Shown: piece after piece, positions 23,395 through 34,200 of the stretch
How the letters are laid out: each line of letters begins with the position of its first letter
Numbering within the stretch: the stretch's first letter is position 1
Assembly: GCA_018398805.1 (NCBI GenBank)
Contig: JAGFBZ010000701.1
Location: 1 to 64,000 of the forward strand
DNA from: Hirundichthys speculiger
Taxonomy: Eukaryota > Chordata > Actinopteri > Beloniformes > Exocoetidae
Reading direction: 5' to 3'
DNA: 64,000 nucleotides
The notes under the pieces: generated by a model
What the model saw: the letters and a program-made list of their open reading frames with translations, nothing else
Told to the model about the DNA's origin: nothing
Database searches by the model: none
Translations under genes and position numbers: made by a program

Positions 23395-23480
23395 GTCATG
23401 CTCTGGGTCTCTGTGAAGCGTCTAGAGACAACTGGCATTGTAAAAGATGCTATACAAATAAAATTGAATTGAATTGGATT
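23395..23480 (+). repeat. LINE-type 3' tail (AATAAAATTGAATTGAATTG)
   Basis: GTCTAGAGACAACTGGCATTG and then AATAAAATTGAATTGAATTG resemble the common 3' end of L2/CR1-type retroposons in fish (family placement from memory). A more diverged copy lies at 17318-17385. Confidence 0.55.
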
Positions 23481-25429
23481 GTAGTACTAAAGGCACTGAT
23501 GGAAAGGTTTCATCAAACATCAACAAGAATGCAAACCACCAAACTGTGTAACTAAAAGCTGAATTTTGATATGAAACATTGAGAACAAGCAATGCAGCTC
23601 TCAGGCTGTAAGAGCCGGGGTTGTGTCATGCATCTAGTGAGCAAAATGGGCTTTGAAATCATTAAAAATTCAATAATCAGATCTCATATTAGTGAGCAGA
23701 GGAGGAATGTAAATGGAGGGACTGTACAGACGCTTTATTTTTTACCTGATTGATTTCCCTGCTGCCTACTGATAAGTTATAGATGTTAATATTTTGTGTG
23801 AAGCGAGAAGAGTTAGGGCCAGCAGTCATTCACAGAGGACCTCACAAGGCTTGAATTCACTTCACACAAACTCACAATGACATAACAATAGCTTCAAAAC
23901 CAAGACATGAAAGCAGTCGTACCTTAGCTTGTGTTATGTATAGTCTGAGGCTGTAGATTTACCCTGATAACACAGCGCTGACTGTCATGTTACCACAGAC
24001 GCAAAGTAGTTATATTAAGGCCAGTAGAAAGTCTTCTAGGTAAGAAGACACACAGAACACAGACCTAAAATCTGAAAAAAAGAGTAAACCACACGCTGTA
24101 ACCTGTTTTCTAACTTTTAATGCGCAACTTTGTCGACTGTCCATTGTATCAGCGTTGCGAGACTTTGAGAGAAAATAACTATTATGAGTAACCTGGCAGA
24201 AACCACAAACGCAGCTCAGACTTTCTGCCCCAGATACATGTTAAGCCGGCAGAGTTTCCTGACAGGCCGTGTGAAAACGTACGTGGCTGGCTGCGCGCCA
24301 CACGCAACGGAAACAGCGTGCCAGCCAGACACACCGCAAATCAAACTGAGAGAAGTCTTTCACTATTTTTATTTGCATTTCAGAAATTTGGTGAGGTTTG
24401 AACAGGCACCCCTGCGTCGTCTCTCTTCAGTTTAAGAGTCACCGGCTTCCTGCTCGTGTCATACGAACACCAACACTTGTCTGTGTCACAGCTGGGGTCC
24501 ATATTTGATTCAGTCTAATTTTAACCAGTTCAACAAATATCTCGTTGCCTTTCATTTTTAAACCTGAGTCAGCATCCCTTTTCTGTCCTGCAGTGGTCCA
24601 AGGGTGCATTTGTGAAAGTATACATTGATTTAGAGACACTTTGGTGAAGAAAGAAAGGGTCCTTCCTGTCTAGGGGTCTCTCTGTTTGTAATCTATGTTT
24701 TTTTTTGTAAAGCAAAGTTTTAAGACTTTGCGTGACATCCAGTGTGTCCAGCAGAGGATGCTGTGGATGTGGCTCACGCCATGACTGATGAGCAAGTGTG
24801 GAGCCAGAGCTGCCTTATAAGGACAGGATATAAACACAGCGATTATCGGGAAGGAGAGGATTCAGTTTGGGAAATTTTTTTCACATGAAATCCCAAAACG
24901 CAGCTCAAGTTTCCTCTGTTCGCTCATTCAGTTGGCGCGTCATCCTAATGAGCTTCGAAACAGACAAGGGGCTTCAGTCAAAGTTGTCACACAGAGTTTG
25001 GGTTATACTGCAGAGCAACACATTCAGAGTAGTGAACTCCAGACAGACACTGAGAAATTATAAAAGGACCAAATTGCAAGTTATTTTGGATAAAGAGGGT
25101 TACATATCTAATATTAAATCTACTAATGTTATATGTTGATTTGTGAAAATGGGCACTGCTTTGTAGAGGGATAAACATTCTTCGTGACTAAATAAAGGTC
25201 TTTACCGCCCTCATGTGGTTGAAACGTGAACTGAAGATGACAGATTTGCATATAGGCCCTTCATTTATAGCATACACTTAAAGTTTTGGGTAAAAGATCT
25301 TTTCCTGGTGGCCTTGCTTTTACCCAAGGGAACGAGCGACCTGGGTTTGCCCTCCTGTGAGTTCACCATTTGAAGCAGAGGCTGCGTGGTTCGGTACGAT
25401 GTATTATAGGCAGCAGGGGCCTGGATGAG

Positions 25430-25639
25430 TCCCATGGGAGATTGTTTCTGGCATGTCCACCTGAGATGAAGCCCTGAGGCAGACCCAGGACACCCTGGAG
25501 AGGTTGTGTGTCTCAGCAGACCAGGAAACACCTCGATATTCCCCAGAGGAGCTGAAGGAGATGGTCAGGGAGAGGGATGCCAGGGTCTGTCCGTGTAATC
25601 TGGATAAGAAGAAATTAAGGGATGGATGGGAAGTACAAA
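25430..25639 (+). repeat. Retroposon 3'-end fragment
   Basis: GGCATGTCCACCTGAGATGA, AGACCCAGGACACCCTGGAG and CCCAGAGGAGCTGAAGGAGA resemble a very common teleost LINE 3' region. An antisense fragment of the same type is at 42795-42880. Frames through it are open only in pieces. Confidence 0.6.
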
Positions 25640-25985
25640 GGACATGGTGGCTTAGTGGTCAGCACTGTTGCCTCACGGCAAGAAGGTTCCTGGTTGGAAC
25701 CTCAGCAGGGGCCTTTCTGCGTGGAGTTTGAATGTTCTCCCTGTGCTTGTGTGGGTTTTCTCCGGGTACTCCGGCTTCCTCCTACAGTCCAAAGACATGC
25801 ATGTCAGGTTAACTGGTGGTTCTAAATTGCCCGTAGGAGTGATTGTGAGTGTGCATGGTTGTTTGTCTACATGTGGCCCTGTGATGGACCCCTGGCTTTT
25901 GCCCAAAGTGAGCTGGGATAGACTCCAGCAGATCCCCGTGACGCTGTAGAGGATTAAGCGGGTATAGATGATGGATGGATGGATG
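25640..25985 (+). repeat. Teleost dispersed repeat with GGATGGATGG tail
   Basis: It begins GTGGCTTAGTGGTCAGCACT (tRNA A-box-like) and GGTTCCTGGTTGGAACCTC (B-box-like). It continues with GTGGGTTTTCTCCGGGTACT and GTCCAAAGACATGC and ends in GGATGGATGGATG. The pattern is a common tRNA-derived teleost repeat. Diverged copies lie at 27480-27610 and 43720-44035, with tail pieces at about 27105-27180 (opposite orientation) and 16485-16520. Open frames here are repeat-derived. Confidence 0.72.
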
Positions 25986-27479
25986 AGAGGTACAACTCAG
26001 ACAGCATTTGAATGATATTTTTGAGACCAAAGTATCATGGTATCTTGGCATTATTGGCCATTTTTCATAAAACCATGTATTTCATAATTACACAGAAAAA
26101 AAAGTTTTCTTCCATCCATGTAATACCTGGCCACTTCTGATTTAGGTTCAGTAATTTTAACATTAAAGATTAATTCAGTTTGTGGATTTTCAAGACTCCA
26201 TGCCATATTCATGAACATGCTTATCTTTGCTCTGAAACTCTTCATTGTGGCTCCTGTCTCTCTCAGGTGACCTGGCCAACCATCCTGAGTCTTTTCCTCT
26301 TCAATACAAAGAGTTAGTCTGGTTCCTCTGAATTTAACTTCGACTTCCAGGGAACGGCAGAAGAAACTGCCTCTGGTTGACAGTGGAAAGGCTTCTTCAG
26401 CTCTGTTGCAAGGAGGCACCAAAGACCATTTATGCCATTCTTTAAAATGTATAGCCTACATATTTAACTTATACTTCACAAATAATGTTTTCCCTTTAGA
26501 GATGAATAAAGTATGAATGAATTGTCATTGCTGGAGTTGTTTTCCAGTACTTATTTTGTTTTACTTCCAGTTGTCTATCACCTGCAACATCTCCAGCTTC
26601 CACTCACTCCTCAGTCCATCAATCACTGCTACCTTTGTGGGTGAGGAGAGAAGAGTGCATCAAGCCCAGACAGCTTTAACCTCGGGGTTCTTCATCCATC
26701 CTTCACTCAGGGAGCAGAGACTCTCGAAACACCTCTGAAATGTCTTCCTGAAGATGCACAGACGGTACCTTTGCTGTAAAAACCCCCAGTCATTCATGAA
26801 TCAGCCGTCAGCTCCTGTGATTCTTTCATTCTTTCTCCCCGCTGTGTTTATGTTCAGCCGTGCAGACGTCCCCCCGTTGGAATGGTTTCCTGTAGATTTA
26901 AAGGCCAGACCTGAGCTGAATGCAGTTCACAGTTTCACATTGGTATGTTTACTGCTCTAAATCCAGCTCTCAAAGCAATTTCTCTCTAGCGTTCAGTCTT
27001 AATTTTGATAAATAACCTGGGGAAAAGGATGAAAATGAACTGCTATTTATTGTTTAATAAAACCAGCCTCTGAACTGCCAGGAAATGAAAAATCATCAAG
27101 TATCCATCCATTTTCTATACCTGCTTCTTCTTTTTCAGGGTCGTGGGGATCTGCTGGAGCGATTTCCAGCACTCTTCAGGAAAAATCCTAACCCTAGTTC
27201 TACTCTTGGACTGTGTGGATTTCATCAATTAAGAATAATATTCTTCATCAGTCAAGTACCAACTTTCCTGTATAGTTGTATTAAAAATATCAGTTTTCCA
27301 GAATGAAGTAGGGCTGGGCAGTTCATCGAAAATCAGTCAGAACTGACATTCAGAACCTGTAACTGAAGTAATCCTGTCTTATTATTATTATAATTATTTT
27401 GTCTCATTAAATTATTTAAATTCTTTGAACTATGAAATTAATGACCATTATGATATGATATAACTAATATTATATAATA

Positions 27480-27610
27480 TGCGTGTGTTTTCTCCAGGTA
27501 CTCCCATAGTCCAGAAACATGTATTTCAGGTTAATTAGTGCTTCTTAACTGCCTGTTAGTGTGAGGGTGTGTAGTTTGTGGTGGACAGCCAACCTGTCCA
27601 GGGAAGGGCT
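27480..27610 (+). repeat. Truncated copy of the 25640-25985 repeat
   Basis: GTGTTTTCTCCAGGTACTCC, AGTCCAGAAACATG and GGACAGCCAACCTGTCCAGGG align in order with the fuller copy. Both ends are missing. Confidence 0.6.
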
Positions 27611-28000
27611 GGGCAACGTGAACAAAAATTAATATCACGATCAATTGATTATTTTATCTCGATTACGATTAATGAGGGATTATTTTTGTATTGTTTTATT
27701 TATTGTCCTAATAGACCACCAACAAGGGTTTTACTGCAAATATGCTCAACTTTTAATAGTGATATTGATTTGAGGTCAGATCACACAGCCCTAAAATGAA
27801 GCCTTGTCCTTGACCATTCATTTCTTTATTTTTTCAGTCTGTTCCATGTCACTGAGTTGACATGTTTTGTATTCTATTATTTATTTATTTTACAAAATTA
27901 AACTTCTGAATGGAATCCTCCGGAGAACAGTTATTCCGCAGTGTTTTTGTTTATTTATTTTACGTGCTAGTTTTAAAAACTACAAATCCCTACAAACTTC
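27611..28000. other. Repeat-rich stretch before the brms1l promoter
   Basis: It starts with GGGCTGGGCAACGTGAAC and later holds GATCACACAGCCCTAA (about 27779-27794). These look like the two ends of a degraded hAT-type element with ATCGATTAATCG-like content, but no target duplication could be confirmed. No gene. Confidence 0.4.
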
Positions 28001-28207
28001 CGCGCTCATTCCTAGATTTGATTGGACGGCCTCTGTAACGCCTCTCCTGATTGGTCGAAGGTAGCCATTTTTAGTGTGTCCAGCTGGTAGCTACGGGCTG
28101 GCTAAGCGGCTAGCTGTCTGAGCCGCGTTTGCCTCTCTTCTTGGGGGTGAATTCAGAGCTTCGACGGCCGCGCCACGCCGTTTAACTCGGCTCCTGTGAC
28201 CTCCGTG
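28001..28207 (+). promoter_or_regulatory. brms1l promoter and 5' UTR region
   Basis: Two inverted CCAAT boxes (ATTGG at 28021-28025 and 28050-28054) lie 29 bases apart, a spacing common for paired NF-Y sites. GCCATTTT at 28064-28071 fits a YY1-type element. The region is more CpG-rich than its surroundings and no TATA box is seen. This is the usual layout of a housekeeping promoter; the start site is not located. Confidence 0.55.
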
Positions 28208-31200
28208 ATGCCGGTCCACTCGCGGGAGAAGAAAGAAAATAACCACGAAGACATGGAGGTGGATTTCCCCGAGCAAGACGGCAGCACCACAGACGAGGAG
28301 GACACTGTTAGCTCGTCCGTGTCTGAAGATGGAGACAGCTCAGGTAGGAGAAGCAGGCCGTGCGCGCGCTCATGTCACTTCACGACAAAAGCGCCTGTCT
28401 GCCACATATGGGTTTAAGCGAGCGCGTGTTTTCTCTTTAAAAATCAGTTCGTGATTTATTTGTGGGGTATAGAAGCATGGAGTGGAGACGTGCATTTTTA
28501 ATAGAAAGGCAGCTGTTAGCAGATGTGATGACAAAGCTGTTGTTGTCTTCACCTGAGCAGAGTTGGATGATGAGGACTGCGAGAGGAGGAGGATGGAGTG
28601 TCTGGATGAGATGACCACCCTGGAGAAGCAGTTCACAGACCTGAAGGAGCAGTAAGTTCCTCAACACGGCTGGATTTAGCCGTCACATGTTGTTGTGCAA
28701 ACATTTTCTTGCACTAGTCATCTTTCCTGGCTCTGCAGGACAGCTGTTTTTAAACCTTTTTATGTTCTGACCACCTTCAGAATAATCAGGTTGCTGGTCG
28801 AGACCCCCCCCTACCCTCCACATTCCCAAAACCAGAGACTCACATGCATACTTTAACACTTTTAAACACAAGGAATTGAACCTTTTTCCAAAACAGATGA
28901 GCTTATATAAACTCGGCACAAAAAGTAAAGAAATTTGTGTTTGGTAGAATATTTCTTTGTTGTTGACAATAAATCTTATTCCGTTGGAAAGCCTGATTAT
29001 TTCCCTTTTTAAATAGTGCCACATTTGTCAGGAACATGCACTTCTGGGATGATGTGGCCCATGACAGACCTGCCAAATCTTTTGACTATTGCTTGGTGGA
29101 TTTGGATGATTGGAGTCTGAAGGAATGAGACATATTGGCAATTTAATAATTTAAACTGACTCATTGAACAAACAGGAGCCTCAGTAGTGTGTGGGAGACG
29201 CACCCACGACCGTGACAGCCTGGCACCTCCTCCTCGTGCTGGTCACACACTGCTGCGGGATGGCATCCCGTTCTCCAACCAGCATTTGTCACTGGTCAGC
29301 CAACGTAGTTGTGTTGGTCACTCTGGCACGAGCAGCGCCCCCAAGCTGGGTTGCGGTCAGGACATCCCAACTTCTCCACTCCCAAATTCTAGACATAGTC
29401 TAGTAAATCCTGCTCTAAGGGGGCGAGTCTGGTCCCAGACTGGACATTTCGGATTGCCACTGGTTGCAGAACTTCATCTCAACATCTCTCTGGGTTGCCT
29501 CCAATGATGAGAAGACTCTTTTTTTCTCCCAGTGAGGGAGATGCCGCCCCCCACAATCACGCCGCCTCCACCAAAAAGTGTTACTCTGTTGGTGCAGCAG
29601 TCACAAAGGGGTTCTCCACGCCTTCTCCACACTTTGACCCTACCATCCAAATGCCGTAGGCAGAATCTGGACTCATCACTAAACCTAATATTCCTCCACA
29701 CGTTCAGGTTTCGGTGCACGCGTTTGCCGACGCCAGCGTAAACGGACCTGGCGGCGACGGGCGGTCGTGGCAGCCCACCTCGCAGCCCGTCTCTCACATC
29801 CCCCGTTATGTGGAGCTCGAGTCATTTGGCATTGAGTTTGCAGATGGTACGGGGGCTCATCCCAAATAGTGCCACAACCTGGTTTTGTGGAACACCAGCT
29901 GATGAAGCCGACCTGTCCAGATCGGTCTAACGTGGCGTTCTCGGAGCAGACACCAGCTGGCCGCGGTAGCGGGGCCCATTCTCACTGGTGCTGACCGTCA
30001 GATGCCAATCAGGCCCCGGATTGTCATCAATCTGAGGCTTGAAACAAGAGTCAATAGCAACAGCTAAAATAAAAAAAAAAAAGTATTTTAAACTTTTTTT
30101 TTTAATCTAACGATTCTATAGTTTTATGGAATAAGGTTTTATGGATTTTATGGTTTGTGGATGCAGTTATCTTTTCTGGACATTGTTGGCAGTGTTTTCA
30201 CATCAATCAAAAATTCAGAAATATACTGTGAAATAAATGTTGGCCGTATCATCCAGCCGTACATGTAGAATACCAAAAAGACAAAGAGAAATTCAGCTAA
30301 ATGCCTCCATCAAACACCCAAACGAAATGAAATTTAATCCCCGACCAGCTATGTGGACATAAAAACATGTAAACCGCCCATGTCCAGTTTAGTGCTTCCA
30401 TTTCAAACCTGTCCTCCTCATCACCGTGTGACAAAAACTCAGCGAGCTCGCAGCCAAAGGGTTGAACTTAACTTTTCTCTTATTTGGTCTCATTTGAGTG
30501 AGAAAACATACTGAGGTGCAAGTGAATCTTCAAAACGTGTCAGAGGCTGTTGTGTGTGAACAGAATGAAAAAACTATAGTGATACATCAGTGAAATATAA
30601 TTAGTTTTCCAGTCTGGTCAAGTGGTCAAGAAAGGTCAAGTGGTACATATGATGCCAAAATGTGACCAAATGGCACATTTAGTTTTTGCGCCTGGACATA
30701 CCTGTTATAACATCTGTGAAACTGCTCAGGTTCATGTTTTTAGCATCTACCTTTGCACATAAACTCATCAGATATTTATTTTCTAAATCCTAGATGAATT
30801 GTTAATCCCATGCTCGTAGCTCAGGTGGTTTTCACTTGAAAATGTTTTTGGTTTGTTTTAGCTTTGCGTCAGAAAACAGTCGTTCAGTTCTTGGTGGTTT
30901 GAATTGTTAATAACGTTCCAGTCTGAGCTCATAAATTTATTACCTTTGCGTCCGTGTTTCCTGCCTTGGAGGTTGTATAAGGAGCGCCTCAGCCAGGTGG
31001 AAATCAAGCTGCAGGAGGTGATGGCTGGCTGCGCCCAGGAGTACCTGGAACCTCTGGCCAACCTGCAGGAGAACATGCAGATCCGGACCAAAGTGGCCGG
31101 TGAGTTGAATAAGAAGCGTTTTGAATTCCTCTGGAGCGGTCTTCACTGAAGTATTTAGTGATTTTTGTTTTGTCCCTTTTTCTTTGACTCTCTGCAGGCA

Positions 31201-34200
31201 TCTACAGGGAGTTGTGTCTGGAGTCTGTGAAGAACAAATACGAGTGTGAAATCCAAGCTGCTTGCCAACACTGGGAGGTGACGCGTCAAAAATCTCTGTT
31301 CTACTTCTGGAGATGGGTTTTTAGTAGGGTTGAGGAAGTTTACGCGTTATTATCGCGTTAACTCATTAATTTATTAACGCCGACATTTATTTTATCCAAC
31401 GTTAACCCATGTTGCTCACATGCTTTTGTTTTGAAAAGTCTGTTACTGGCTGCTGCGGAACCGGAAAATGATTGGCAGGTAAACATGCGATAAAACTAAA
31501 ACAGACATGGAGAACGGTAAAAATCCGTGATCTTTACAGTTCAGGTAGCATCTCAGGTAGCAATATTAACAATTCTGTCTGAAAAAGAAAATTCTGGACT
31601 GCAACAAAACTTTGGCGTCATTCCTCCATGTTCCATCAGATCTGCTCCATGTGTTCACTGTCCTGCTGTTCTCTAGCTGGTTACTGCAGTGCGGCTCCAT
31701 CTAGTGGCACAGATGTGTAATTACAACAGAAAGTCCAGTCCTCGATTATAAAACAAATTCAGTTCTGTGGCCCATTTTTTCATTTTGTAATTTTGATCCA
31801 AGCCTAAAATTAAAATAGAAAAAAAAACAGGCATTTTTTTTGTTTTTTTGTTAGATTAAAAAATGTAATAAAATGTCACTTTTTAATTTTTTTTAATTTT
31901 TAATTGACAATTGAAAATAGAAAGAATAAATGATACATGGATTGGTAAAGTTACTGAACTTTAACATGGACATTTTTATTTTAAAGTTCTCCCAGACGGA
32001 GGATTTAACAGAAACAAGGTTATTTGTAACAACTGAAAGTTGAACTCCCCGTTAAAAGTTTCTGCTGTTACCTCAGAAATTACCTGTTTTAATGTTCTGA
32101 TTGTGCTGAGCCACAATCATTTTGTTGGATTTTGTTTGTAGACTACTTTTTTTATAAAAACAGGATGACATTAATGCCCTGGCAGTGGCAATAAGCTTTA
32201 TTTCATTTGACATTTTTTAAGATGAGATTTACATTAAATATGTGTTACTAATGTCAAAAGTGTTTTGTTATGGTGCTTTAGTTCATATGGCAGCAGAACA
32301 TTTTAATAAAAGTGCATTTTACACTACTTTTGAATACATTATTTGATTTTGCGTATACAATGCGATTAATCGTGATTAATCATGGAAATAATGCGATTAA
32401 TCGCGATTAAAATTTTAATCGCTGCCCAGCCCTAGTTTTTAGTCCACAATGACTAACGCTTTTCCTTCCTGTCCTCCAGAGTGAGAAGTTGCTGCTATTC
32501 GACACTGTGCAGAGTGAGCTGGAGGAGAAGATCAGAAGGCTGGAGGAGGACAGACACAGTATTGATATTACCTCAGGTACCGCTCACACCTCCAACAAGC
32601 TACTGTCGGGTTATTTCCCTCTGGTCCTTCATTTATTACGCTGTCAGTAAAATGTGTGAGTTGTTGCTCATCCTGTTGTAGTTTAGCATAAAGTGGAAAA
32701 ATACAGTAGTTTTTGTTCAGTAAAGTTTAATGGCTTTACTAGTGTATAAAGAGTGGTTTAAAATATAACCGAATAAATGAGCATCTCAGAGGTTTGTACT
32801 GATCATCTATAAATGACTAATCCGTCTTCTCCACCTTCCAGAGTTGTGGAACGATGGACTGCACGCACGGAAAAACAAGAAAAAAGACCCGTTCTGTCCC
32901 GTCAAGAAGAAGAAGCCTGTCGTTGTTTCTGATATCCTTTCTCGTTGCTCTGCCCTCGTCTTGTTCCTCCCATCTTTCATCTCAGCTGTGACAAGCACCT
33001 CAATGATGCGCTGCTTAGACAGATTTATTTTTTTTATTTTCCCACCTCTTCACTCTCGTGTCGCTCCTTAGCCTCCATCACGGCCTTATATCGTTTACAT
33101 GCTGCAGGATCTGGACATTCTTGAAGACTGGACTGCGATAAGGAAGGTATTTATCCGAGAGCACGCAAAGAAAGTCGCCTGTGTCTGAAGTTGTGATTTG
33201 ACCTTCCAAGTTGTTTGTTTCCTGTTACCTCGCAGGCGATGGCATCTCTGGGGCCGCACCGGGTGAAGGTGGACGGTAAGAGTTTCTACTCGTCCTCGGT
33301 TACAGTCGATATCTGGCAAGAGAGCAGCGATCGACTCGCACTTGAGCAAAGAGGGTTGATTGAATACTGTTTAAAATCACTAAAGCTCATAGACTAAAAG
33401 GGCACCGCCTTCCCTCTTTTTTTTTTTTTTTAAACTTAATTTTGTGTTGTATGACTTTTAACTTTCCATCATCGCTGCGATCTGTCTCCTCACCCTCCGT
33501 TACTCTTCTCTCCTGCAGTTCCTGCGGTGAAGCCTGACAGACATCACCACGTGGCGCGCTCCGAGGACGGTCGACTTTTCTATGACAACCAGTGGTACTG
33601 CAGGGGACAGGCCATCTGTATCAACAGGAAGGACGAGCACCCAAGCAGGTACGCCTGACAGGACGACTTATTGCTTATACTGTGATTTGTAGCTCAATAT
33701 TAAATGCAAACGTGAGCCCTTAGCATTTACGTGAGGGTACGATTGAAAGCGATCATGGAAAGCCCTCCATAGAGAACAACGATGAGAATATTTGTCAGGG
33801 GGATCGTAGATCTGTCTTCTGCAGACTTAATATATCCACTTATGTACATTAAAGAGAGTCAAAAGTGATGGCCTCCTCAGCCTCTAGATCTCATCTCATC
33901 CTGTCAGAAGCTGTCAGTTACCTGCTTGGGCGAGTGAAAAATAAACAGAGCCAAACTGTCAGCCTCCCTTCGATACTCTTTTTGTGCCAACTAGAGATGT
34001 TCCCATACCATTTTTCCCTATTGATACCGATTCTTGAGCTGTTGGTACGATACCGACTACCGATCCAAGTATGATTTTTTTTAAAAAAAGTTGCATCGTG
34101 TCTGACTGTAATATAATTATCATTGTTATAAAACATGAATAAACACAGCAAAGCCATTTATGAAAAACAGTATTGCAAAATTGAAAAGTATTTCTTTTTG

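Larger units (their letters stand above)
20434..25264. other. Gene-free interval upstream of repeat cluster
   Basis: No exon of a recognised family is visible. The 159-codon minus-strand frame at 20563-21042 has no motif or splice support. A short (CAGAG)n run lies at 22394-22413 and an AT-rich block at 23040-23380. Confidence 0.55.

Noticed and set aside
25504..25949. Overlapping 67-93-codon frames on both strands
   Set aside because: They lie wholly within two adjacent teleost dispersed repeats with recognisable box and tail sequences.
29474..29797. 107-codon minus-strand frame as a host gene
   Set aside because: Motifs FSDESRF and [11 protein letters not shown] identify it as part of a Tc1/mariner-type transposase relic.
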